Assembly (NCBI RefSeq): GCF_030463565.1
Contig: NC_134648.1
Span: 9,899,806-9,963,805 of the forward strand
Source: Pelecanus crispus
Taxonomy: Eukaryota; Chordata; Aves; Pelecaniformes; Pelecanidae
Direction of reading: 5' to 3'
Length of the DNA: 64,000 nt
Both the position numbers and the translations under genes were made by a program. The notes beneath the pieces were generated by a model. That model searched no databases, was not told where the DNA came from, and worked only from the letters and a program-made list of their open reading frames with translations. This document shows, one piece after another, positions 12,301 through 24,300 of this stretch. Each line of letters opens with the position of its first letter. Position 1 is the first letter of the stretch.

Positions 12301-15300
12301 CTAAAGGTCCCTTCCAACCCAAAGCATTCTGTGATTCTATGATTCTAACTTCATCACTGTGGATTGCACTATACTTACTGTAGTTCATGCCATACTGTCT
12401 TGATGCAAAAGGCATGTAATGACTAAGGTTTGGAATTTTTAATTACTTATTTCCATTTTATCCCTAGGTAACTCTCGCAAAAAAATATAACGCACAAACA
12501 CACTTCTGGGAGAAAAATAAGCCGTTTTTAGCAAATAATTTTATGTTCTTACAGGTTGCTTTGCAAACAGGAAAAGAGCCTCCAGCTATTTGGAAAGTAC
12601 AGAAGGCTTTATTGCAAAAGTTTGTTCCTGAAGTGCGAGATGGACAGAGAGAGTTTGCTGCTACTAACAGTGTGAGTCTTAAAAATTCCTTATGAAGCCT
12701 CATGGGAACTGATTTCCTTAATGGATGGAAGTCTAGGAAACAAAATAAAATGCGATTCTGACACATTCTTAGCAAGCATCCTGGGGGGAGGGAAGGTTTC
12801 TTGATTTCCTCCTACTCTAAAATTCTCTCTAAATATATTCACGGGCAGATTCTTTGCTTTCCAGCATGGGTTCTTTGGTATCATTCAGGCTGTGTAAAGG
12901 AACAAGTTTTCGCAACCAGAATAAAGCCAGTGGAAGCAGGCTTGTGAACCAACTGCTTTCCGCAATGCAAAGGATACAAATAGGATACAATTTCAAGAGG
13001 CAGCCCTTTGCCAGGCAGATAATGCTTTTGGGATAACACATGGGGAGGATTAAATACAGGGAGAAAATGAAGCCCAACGTACCTCTTGTCTTATTTTCTT
13101 ACTTTAAGCATTATGTGGAAATTCATTGGAGAATTTCTCTTAAACTATAAATGCTGTAGGATGGCTCATCTTTGTATGCAAAGTTGTTGTTTTTAAACTG
13201 ACTAGTATTTAAATTTTTAATTGTTAAACTGAATAATTTTATTTAACAGAAAGACTTGTGTATTAAATTTTTTTTTTTTTTTAGTATCTTGGGTATTTTG
13301 GGGATGCAAAAACAAAATACAAACGAGTGTATGTGAAGTTCATTGAAAATTCAAACAAAAAGGAGTATGTGAGAGTATGTTCAAAAAAACCACGAAGCAA
13401 GCCTGTACAGTCAGCAAGGTATTTTATTTCAATTTGTTTTTCATTTTGCCATATTGTTTTCATATTAAGAACACACCTATTTTAATAAACAAGGCTTATA
13501 ACTCAGGATTATGTTAATTCAGCTTTAAGTTGGAAACTGAGAACTCTTGTGTTTTGCTCTAAGAAATGAGATATAAATTACTGCCATACCAAGACTTCTC
13601 TACCTTGAATCTGTGGATTGCAATAATCATTTGTTTTAGAGGTGTTAGGGCTCCACATGCTATTTCTTTCTGTCATCTTTCGCCCTGTTGCTCAACGTAA
13701 GGATAGAAGCTTACAGGTGTAATGATTTTAAATTTTTGTGTGTTGTTTACTCCTATCCTGTGGACTTTGCAAGTTAGGTATGTTTTTCTGGATTGCTTTC
13801 ATGACCGTTTTGTCCCAGTATACTAGAAGTACCATGCTTTCTTCTCAATGCTGGAAAGTTAATTTAAAAACAAAAGTTCATTGTTGAAGTTGGTTGTCAC
13901 AAGGATGTTGCTCCTCCTTTTGTATGTCCTTTCACACTGAGGGAATTTTACTTTTCTTATTGCACCTTCCCTACCTCCCTCACCCCTCCCCAAAAAGCCT
14001 TATCACTTTGAGTTATCCCATGTAACCTCTATCCATGCCTTAAAATCAGTAATTCCAGTAGTATTGCTTTTAAACCACCAACAAGGATAAATAAAACCCA
14101 AACAAATCTGTCACTCTGGAGAGCCGTGTAAAGAATGCAGGACAAACATATTATGATTTTGATTATTCTAGTAAATCCACTACTGGTCCTGCAAAATGTT
14201 ATGACTGTAAGTGTGTCTCTCACAGGTACTTTAGCTATCGCTGAGATTTCCTCTGTCACCTCCCATCTGACAAGTTTTTCACTTCAAGTCATTCACTTGC
14301 TAAGGGTTTTGCTATTGCATTTTGCGTTGACCTTTAATTGTGCTTTTGGAAAAGATTGCAGCTTCTGTATGGTGCAAACTCTGTCACGCTGTAATGCTTA
14401 GCTTATTTTATTCTCTCACAACTTCAGATGATATCTGAATCTTTTCTGTCTCTATGGCTTTTCAATGATTATAATTTAATGCAGTTAAGTTTTATTTATC
14501 AGATGTTGGTAAACAGTAATGAAAAAAATTACAGTGCTCTTCACTGAAGAAATGACTGGGGTTTTAAGTCCAGGTTGCTCTCAAAGAAAGCAATGCGATC
14601 AGATAATTTTGCAAAATGGTCGTGATCTACTTAAAACTAGCTAGGATTTTGATGCTCTTTCTTTCTTGGGATACAAAAGACTGTTCCAGAACCTGTTCTT
14701 CCAGTGCTCTGAAACATGTCTTTTAGCCAAAACATGATCATGATTAGCTTGTATCCATATATTGTCTCAATAGTGTTTTTGGCTTTTATTTCTGTCTTTC
14801 CCTGGTGTTTTTACTGCATGATGTATTTCTGGAGAGCAGTCAGATTCCACCTGTGTCTTCATTTCACTAATATTAATCAAGGTCTTTCAATTTCCCCATC
14901 TAAGGCAGACTTTCCATTCCTCTAATCATCCTAGTATCTGTTGTCTCCATCCATTTCAGTTTGAAATCTTCATCTCAGATGACTAGAATTATTCACAGTA
15001 TTCCACAAAATACTTACAGTGTTTCCACTGTACATTTCACTGCCTTACCATTAGAACTTTCCCATTTGGACAAAAAATCTTGCCTGGTGCTTCCCAGAAT
15101 TGTATTCCCCGCTGTGTTCTCAAAACTGCATTGCATTATTAGTCCTAAAGTACGTAACTTTGTACTTACTATACTAAGTTTCCTGTTTGCTTTCCTGTTT
15201 TCGGTGGTGGGAAGAGAAAGGAGAGTTGTCTGGTTTTGTATTCCAAGATCCTGCATTTCCTGTGTTTTTATATGATTGATATTCTCCCATCTTTGTATTG

Positions 15301-18300
15301 ATACAATATCCCACATTCACTTCGTCAGTGAATCTTACCGATTACTAGTATTTGTTCAAGTCGGTGAAGTCTGATTTTTTTTTTTTCATAACATAATCAA
15401 TTTCAATATTAGCTCCAATCTCCTATAGCTCAGAAATTCTACCAATATTGGGCAATTTAAACTTTCTGTGCCTATCTAGTTATAAAATTGAAACACTATT
15501 TAATCATAGGTAGTTGAGAATAACTGTTAAGCATTGTATAAAAAAAAAACCCAGTAGTATAGTGTGTATGACCTAATTCCTAGTTACGTGTGACAATGAA
15601 ATAAGTATATATAATTGGTGGGGAATATATTCTGGTCAAATAAGGCTGTAGCTGTTTTATTAATGCCAAAACTTGTGTGGTAATTAGTTCCATAAAGATC
15701 GTCTTCATAATATTGCAGGACTATTCATTGCAAACCTAGTAGTAGCAACAACAAAACCCCTGATCCACCAACACCAAAACCAACAGCAACAAAGGTCTCT
15801 TCTGTGAAACCCAAAGCTAAACAGCCAAAGGTAAAGGCTGAACCACCACCAAAGAAAAGGAAAAAGTGGAAAGAAGAGTTTTCATCTTCCCAGTCTGATT
15901 CTTCACCTGAGGTCCAGAGTGATGAGGATGGTGAGCGTGATATTATTGTTAGCATCTAGGCCTATTTGAACTTAACTGAAAATAGTAGTATAAAAAGATA
16001 TTGCTCGATCTTGCAAATTTTTCTTCACTAGCCTCAGGGAAAAAAAATTGAAATCTAACAGTGCCATGGAAAATTGATTCCTTAAAACTTTTTAGTTGTT
16101 TTTGTATAAGTAAATGTGTGCAACTGAAGTTACCTCACATGTAGTTTATCAATTAAATAAATATATTTTTACTACTTACTTTCTAAGATGGGTACAATTG
16201 CAGGAGAAGGAGGTGATTTGATTTTCGAATACATCTCAAGAATTGAATTCTTCATTAATTTTCCATTGCAATGCCATGTCATGTCTAAAGTAATATTCCT
16301 GCAGTGCCTGTCTGCGTGCAGATGTGGGCAGAAGTCAGATGTTGCCGTTGTTTTTTCAAAACCCAAGGAGAAGAAGCAGTTGACTTTTTGGCTGCTTCAT
16401 TGCTTGACTAAATGTCAGCTGTTCAAATGCAGCCTGCTGAGCAGATTTGCCATTAAAACATTCATGGTGTCTTGGAACGTTGAGATGCGACGTTTGCAGT
16501 AATTCTCCAGAACAGAAAGGGGTTTTAGAAGTCTGCTATGTTTATAGAGATTACTTGTGGTAGCAGATGTACAGTGTTTTTTGCAGGTGTGGGGTTTTTT
16601 TTATTTCCTGTGTGTTTGAAGTTAAACTGTGTAGTACCCATGCTTTGTATTGCAGTATTTGCAAAGCATGTTGGCCTCGGTGACTTTAACTCTAGATAAG
16701 CTAGGGTTGGTGGACTGGAACAGTGCCTCTGCTGAAGGCAGCACCTTTAAAATAACAGTTTTGAAGCAAACTTACCCAAATAACCAGTAATATGTACAAC
16801 TGTCCCTATTTAAAATTTCAAGTAACCTGGTGATGATAGTCACCCATAGAAGTGTGAATATCTGAGAAAGCTTTAACAGCCTTGCTAGCTAAATTACTGC
16901 AAAATACTGGTGTACATGGAGCCTATAAAAAGCTCCAGAATGCTTACTAATGCTGATGACTACTCCATGTGCATGTTTGAAATTGCTGTCTAGGAAAAAA
17001 TAAAAGCTTCCTCAGAATAAGCACAAATATGCCTACGTTGTTTTGCTGATAAAAATTGTTTTACATCTTTTTTTTGTGACTTGGACAATTAGGTGGGATT
17101 GACTTCAATGGTATGCAGGCTCCTAAGTGACGTTAGTGCTTTTGAGTGTTTTTCTGTTGGACGACTTTGAGTTTTGTGGTTTTAGGAGGTACTTGCGTTG
17201 ACATGAAACCCACACTTAGGGCATTTTGCTTGACTGAGGTTATTCATTATCCCTTTTCTCTAGACTTTCACCTACAATAATAGAAAAATGTTTAAATTCC
17301 CTAAAATATGGTAATCTAAATGCTGATAGTTACAAGTAATTGTACGTGTTTCTACAAAAAATTGTACCATTTGTACCAGATTTGGTGTTTGTACCTGGCT
17401 TTGGCATGGAAGTAGTTTGAGTATTATTTCTGATTGTATAGACTTTTAATCTCTTGGGATACCAGCAGAGGTCACTTGTGTTTTAGGAGAGAAAGCCTTT
17501 AGTTTTGAAAAACACAGTTATTTGCTGGATATTGGAGGAAAAAAAATCACTGTATTCTGATTAATTTTCAGAGCTTGTACCTCCAGCTCCCCTTGTTACT
17601 CGCTTTTTGAATACAAGAGCTATGAAAGAGACTTTTAAGAGCTACATGGAGTTGCTGGTTAGCATTGCCTTGGATCCAGACACAATGCAAGCCTTGGAAA
17701 AGAGCAATGGTACAGTATGTTTAACACTTGCATGGGTTTTTTTATTAGATCTTAAGGTTATTAATCAGAAAGGCGAATGTATTTTTTTAAAATAAAAAGA
17801 AAAACAAACAAAACCTACCAAACTTTTAGCAACATACCCACATCTGAAGAACACTTTACGCAGGTTACTTATACATGTGTGCATGTATATATATTTGCGC
17901 TGTCTCTTTGAATAATCGGAGTAATTTAGAAATACTGTTTTGTCTGCTTTGTTACATTAGACTTGCGCTGTGGATGTCAGAACTGAGCTCTTTGTTCCTG
18001 CTGTTGCTATCTTTTAAAATCTTAGCAAACATTTGTTTCAAATTACAGTGTTTCAAGTGTGTGTTTACTTTCTTATGAAGAAATACCCTTATAACCATAA
18101 GTAGTTCTGATTCTTGTTACTATTAAAAATTCTTCTTTTCAAACTCTGAAACCTTAAAATTCTGATCATGGACAATTGTATTCAGCTTCCTCTTTGAGGA
18201 GAAAATGTCTGGACTTATTTACCATAGTGGACTCCAGGATACAAAAGTCAAAACTGTTCTGTTTTTCAAAATTTGGCAAAACACGAATGTATGAAGATAA

Positions 18301-21300
18301 AGGTCCGAAAAGAGCAATCATTTCACATTATTTAGTTGCAGGCTGTTGTTTCTGTTCACGTGTTTTTAAAAAAAAACTATTTTCTAGACTCTCCTGGTTT
18401 GCTCTGGTTGTGCATCAATGCACACTTCAAGGTTTCACACCCATGCATTATGTCAGTAGTCCCACTAAAAGCAAAGAAATTGACTTTATAAATAAAAGAC
18501 TCCATACTGAGCTGTAGATTTTCATTCATGGCCACATGCCTACGTTCAAATGTATATTTGCAATTTAAGGTGGTTTATCAGATAACTCTTATCAGCAAGC
18601 ACTTTCCCCAATTTCTTTTGTTATAAATGCCAGCAGGATCATCTCTTGTAATATGGAATAGTGAGTATCAAAACCACGTACTTGTCTTCATAAAACTGCC
18701 AGTTGTGTTGCACAGAAGAGGATTATCTAGGAAATTATTTGAAATTGTCTCTAAGATTTATGCTCTATATTGCTCTATCTTAATGTTTTCCTTTCAACAA
18801 AGAAAAGTCAGAGAAGGAGCAGGATTGCAGTCAGCAATAAAACTGTGTAATCTCTAGGCCAATTTAGCAGACTGATCAAAAAAAAAAAAAGAGATTTTTC
18901 TCTCATGTTTGAAATGAGTTTATGTGCAAATTGCATTATTTTTTACTTCCACATTTTATGCTAATGGGTAGAAGTATAGATTCAATAAGGATCTCATTAC
19001 TGTGTGTGTCTCAGTAATCAACTGCTACATTTTTTTAATGTGTCTTTTAGACGAGCTACTTTTGCCTCACATGAGAAAAATTGATGGCATGCTGAATGAC
19101 AACAGGAAAAGGCTGCTTTCCAAATTACGCTTGGATCATACTTTCAAGGTATTCTCTTTTAAATTCTAGGATTTTTAAAGTAATGTTATAAGTCGTTGAA
19201 GGCATGCCATGCAGGCACAACTTAAAACCCAGAAGGCAAATTTGTAACAGAAATGAATGTGGATTTGAAAGAGATGCTATAAATTCAATGTTTGTATGTG
19301 GCATTTGGAGAACATTTTGTGATGGAGGAGTTTATCCTGCAAAGGTGAAGTTCTAGTTTTACTCCCCATGCTTTCTGGTTAATTTTCAAGCATTTTTTTT
19401 GTTTTAAGCTTCTCACTTTTGCCAAAAGAAAATGTTTGCTGTCCTTCTAGAGCTTTTGGTTAAGTGATTGTATTGCCTCAAATTCTTAATAAACTTTTAC
19501 ATGAAATAGCTTTGCTGTGGAGCAGATGTCTGAACACCTTTGAAGTAGAGAACATGATCAGAGTAGTCTAAGACCAGGACAAGAGGGACTTGAGAACAAC
19601 TCATTTGTGCACTCTTTCATGTATCTTGAAAAGTGTGGATAACGAGCCCATACTACAGCAACTTTGACACAGTAATAAAAACCAGGTCTGGAGGTGGACA
19701 GAGAAGAGAGCAGCCACACCATCTCAGTAGAGAGAAGGTAAACAGGAAGATAATCACTGCAGTTCCTACTGTTCCCACCCACCCTCCAAGAAAGAGTGCA
19801 GATTTCAAAAGTGCAGTAAAGGCCAAGAAGGCCAACAGCATCCTGGCTTGTATCAGGAATAGTGTGGCCAGCAGGAGCAGGGAGGTGATTGTCCATGTGT
19901 ACTCAGCACTGGTGAGGTCACACCTGGAATTCTGTGTCCAGTTTTGGGCCCCTCAATACAAGAAAGACATTGAGGTGCTGGAGCATGTTCAGAGAAGGGC
20001 GACAAAGCTGGTGAAGGGTCTGGAGCACAGGCCTTATGAGGAGCGGCTGAGGGAACTGGGGTTGTTTAGTCTGGAGAAGAGGAGGCTGAGGGGAGACCTT
20101 ATCGCTCTCTACAACTACCTGAAAGGAGGTTGTAGCGAGGGGGGTGTTGGGCCCTTCTGCCGAGTAGCAAGTGATGGGATGAGAGGCAATGGGCTCCAGC
20201 TGCCTCAGGGGAAGTTTAGGTTGGATATTAGGAAAAATTTCTTCACGGAAAGGGTAGTCAAGCATTGGAACAGGCTGCCCAGAGAGGTGGTGGAGTCACC
20301 ATCCCTGGAAGTGTTCAAAAAACGAGTAGATGTGGCGCTCTGGGACATGGTTTAGTGGGCATGGTGGTGTTGGGTTGATGGTTGGACTGATGATCTTAGA
20401 GGTCCTTTCCAATCCTAATGATTCCTAGTTTTTACTTTCATTAAAAGTAATCCAGCCACCAAGTGAGGAAACATGAAATTGCTACTCTACCCTTAATTGT
20501 TTTAGTGGTGGACTTGGTAATGTTAGGTTAATGGTTGGACTGGGTGATCTTAAAGGTCTTTTCCAACCTAAATGATTCTATGATTCTATAAAGTGAATTA
20601 AAGTTATTTTCCCTCATGTCTGAGAACTAGTTGCCGATGTCTATAATCAGACTGATTATTTCTTCCTGTAAGTTTTGAGACCAACAACAGCAGAGCAGAC
20701 CTGTCGAAACACCATAAGACCAAACTTGCTCTTTTGCCTGTCTTTCTTCTGTCCCCTTATGTCCACAGTGCAGAGACACTTCTTGGAGAATTAGTTGTCT
20801 CTCTGTACTGCTGTGTGCTTACTTTTGAGAGGTAGGTGCGATAACAGCAGAGATGACAGTTCTGCTTTTTCATCATGAAATCTTTAAAAAGATCTTTTCC
20901 CCCACAGCTCAGTTTAAGCGAAAAAAACTAATATAATCTTCTGTAATACTAACATGTAATTACAGCTGCTTATTCAGCTGGAGTTCATACCTCATATAAC
21001 AGCTTTGCTGTGTGTTCACTTAGAAGCAGGTTATGTATCATATCTAAAGTTAGCTTAAGCCTGTATTTCACAGTATGATCTGCAAAAAGTTTATGGAGTT
21101 AGAGATGTAAGGAAGGGATCTGCTTGTGATGTAAACTGTGAGATAAAAAGCCTTTTATGTTTGCCTTCTGGTACCAACTTGTGCCATCCTTGGGTCAATA
21201 TTTTGGAAAGTGTGTTTGATACTCTTTAAGATTCAGGTTAATCTGATGATTAATACAGGAAAGTCTGCTTCTGCTCCAGCTTTGATCAAATGACTAGTTC

Positions 21301-24300
21301 AGATATTAGAGCTGAAGGAGGCACTGAAGCAAGCAATAAGTGAAAAATGTCATTATTGTTCATGAGTATCATTTAGTTTGAATATTTTTACCATCCTGCA
21401 TTGACAATCATGGATGAATTTAACATACTTCTTTTTTCACTGGATACAGTTAATATGGGATATTTTAGCACTGTATTACAAACCAAATCAGCCACTGAAG
21501 TTAGCAGTCAGTGTTTGGTAGTTTTGCCTGTAACATTATTTATAGTTCTAACAGTTTATCATGTCCTTTGGGTTACAGATTTTTATAAACAAAACTAGAA
21601 AATATTACTATTGCTTTAGTTGAAGCTCAGTGAATGAAGGATCTTAGCTGAATTGTGTAAATTTAATTTGGAAATAATTATCACAATTTTATGTCTTGCA
21701 CTCTCAAAGATGTGGAAATCACTAGTATTTTCTTCTTCGTTCCAGTTCAAATTTGTCTTGTTTAGGCCAGTGGTCCGGCCACGTAAACTGTTCTGGTTAA
21801 TAGGAATTCTCCAGAGGAAGGCAGGAGGGGCCAAAGCCCCTTGTCCCTTGAAGTCAACCTTCAGGAAGGCTATTACAGTGGATAGGAAAACCAAATAATT
21901 TAAACCTGTTGAAGTAGCTGTTCCAGTTTGAAAGCATTGCAGTGAATATTGTATATGGACAGGTTAGCTAGTCGAAGTTACTGCTACCACTGTGCAACTC
22001 TGTGTGGCAGATTTTATAGCTTTTTACTGAGAGGGTTTTTTTTTATAAAGTGAAAAATGGCTGATGTATATATATAGAGTGCTAAGAAATTATAGGCAGG
22101 GGAGGTTGTTGAATTCTAGTACTGCTTGTTAAAAGAAAATAGAAAAATTTAGTCAACTTCATATTTTAACCCAGTAGTCCAAATTAGGTCCTTAAGCTTC
22201 AGCATTGATACATTTTTCTGTATGCCTGATTTTTTTTCCATCATACTGGAGTATAATGCAAAGATACATATGTTCATATAACTCGAAATATTTTTTTCAG
22301 GACCAGATTATATAGCATAACAACTATTTCAAACCAGCTCCTAACATAATGCTGTATTTGTACAACAAAGTTGTATTCAGATTTACTCATGCAAATAATG
22401 TAGAACTGAAGCTGGTAGAAATGCAGTTCGCTCCCATGAGTTAATATGTCTTAAAAACTTGTGCTTTTTTGAACCAGCCATGTACTTCACTGTGCATAAG
22501 CTTTTCTACCTTACAGATATGATAAGGTGCAATTAATTTGTATTTTGCAAAAGCTGGGACAAAACCGATGAAGACATTTAGGTATCCAATCCCTGCTACA
22601 ATTGGCAGACTTCCCGTGCCTGACTAAGCATTAAGTACTTAGGCATCTCCAAGTAACTTGGCCTCAGAGATTCTTGGGTAGAAATGCAATGGAAAGCATT
22701 TTAAAAGGTAAAAATTGCCTAGTGGAGCCCTTTTTTGCTCTTTCTAATGAAAGAATCACAGATTGTAATCTCAGATACAATAAAAGGATCTTCTCATCTT
22801 GAAAAATTACAGTAGTTAAGAACCACTATGCTTTTCAAATTGTATATGGTTGCTTGATCTGATAAAGACCTTTTATCAGGTCTTTGTGGAAGAATAAATT
22901 GTTTTATAATAAGCTGCACTCTAACTCTTCAAAGAAAAACAGCCGATTTATCAGCAGTCTGGGTGGCTGGCCGTTCTTGAATTTTTCATAATTGTTTTTC
23001 TTTATATGCTCTGTTTAAAGAACGCTTTGGAAAACTTTCCTGAACTGACAGTGATTACTCGGGATTCTAAGACAAAAAGTGGAGGAACGTCTGTGTCTAA
23101 GATCAAAATGAACGGTAAAGCTTACAACAAGAAAACACTGAGGGCTTCTAAATCAACCACTAAATTATCACAGGTGAGTGTTTAGAGGGTTTATTGCTGC
23201 CACCATCTGACTTCTAATATGATAACCACATTTATATAAAAAACTGCTTCATGTATTAGGTTTTTTGGTAGATTTATCAAAATCTAAAATCTTTGTGGAG
23301 TGAGGTCCTTTTTCTGTAACAAGGGAATGTTAAAAAACAACATTTAAAGCAGTAGATTAAATCAGTTTTAACTCACCTGTGAAACATATTTCAGTAGGGA
23401 GACAAAATACAATAAATCATTTCATAATTACTCCCCTATTTAAGTTCTGTGTTTAGACCCAAATGCTCTAATCCTGTATATTTATACAGGGAGTCTTCTG
23501 TAGCAACTACTCAAGATTGCAGGAAGATGAAGTAGTAGTATACTGGTTCCCTTATGCAGGCAGCAGTTCGTAAGTGTAGTTGGATGGCAAGGGAGAGGTG
23601 AGCTCTGCTGTAGCTGCGCTTCTCACCCATTGTAGCATGCGAAACAGCAGAGCCCTGCTAGACCCCGCTCTGCTTCTGTCACAACCAGAGCAAGGACCGA
23701 ACTTCAGACCCCGTTTCTGCGTTGTAGTCAGCCTCCCAGACTGTTGCTGAAACAGCAACATTTTGCCTTCAACATTGCAGTTGTGGTAAAATCACTGTGT
23801 AGCTCATAACAATAACAGTTTCTTAAACTTGCTGCAAAATCTCTAAAGTAAATGATGCAACGGCTTCTGGATCAAAAATGAAAAACTGATGTTAATACTG
23901 TAAAAACTGAGACTAGGTAACACTTTTTTAAAATTTAGTTCTTTATTGCTCCTTTCCTCATTTCCAATGACAGAATGAAGCTCTGTATCTTAAAAAAAGT
24001 TTTAAAAAGTAACGTGGTAAGGCTTGAGTAGTTTATGGTGTTATTTCCATAGTATTCCTAGGGAACACTATAACTAGATTTTGCTACATACTGGCTCGCA
24101 TAGGCTTACCTCCCAGCAGTAACTAGTGGCTAGACAAATGACCTGTAAACACAGCCCACACTCATATTTCTTGCCAAAGTAACGTAAGTGTTTGATAAGT
24201 ATAGATCAGCTCTTCTCAAGCAAAACTATATGATTTTTTTGCAATAAATACCCACCAGTCTGGTAGAAAAATAGTTAATGCTTTGGTAATTCTTGCAGTA

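Larger units (their letters stand above)
19149..23020 (+). other. QSER1 intron after exon H, carrying two CR1 3' ends
   Basis: 3.9 kb intron, the longest in the visible part of the gene. It holds a CR1 copy at about 19795-20428 and a separate CR1 tail at 20499-20590. The rest (20.6-23.0 kb) shows no recognisable element. Confidence 0.8.

Noticed and set aside
15725-15955. Antisense 76-codon frame over QSER1 exon F
   Set aside because: Complement of the Lys/Pro-rich exon; no independent support.
19633-20355. 240-codon frame as a host gene
   Set aside because: From about 19795 it is CR1 ORF2; the first ~55 codons are flanking sequence that happens to be open.
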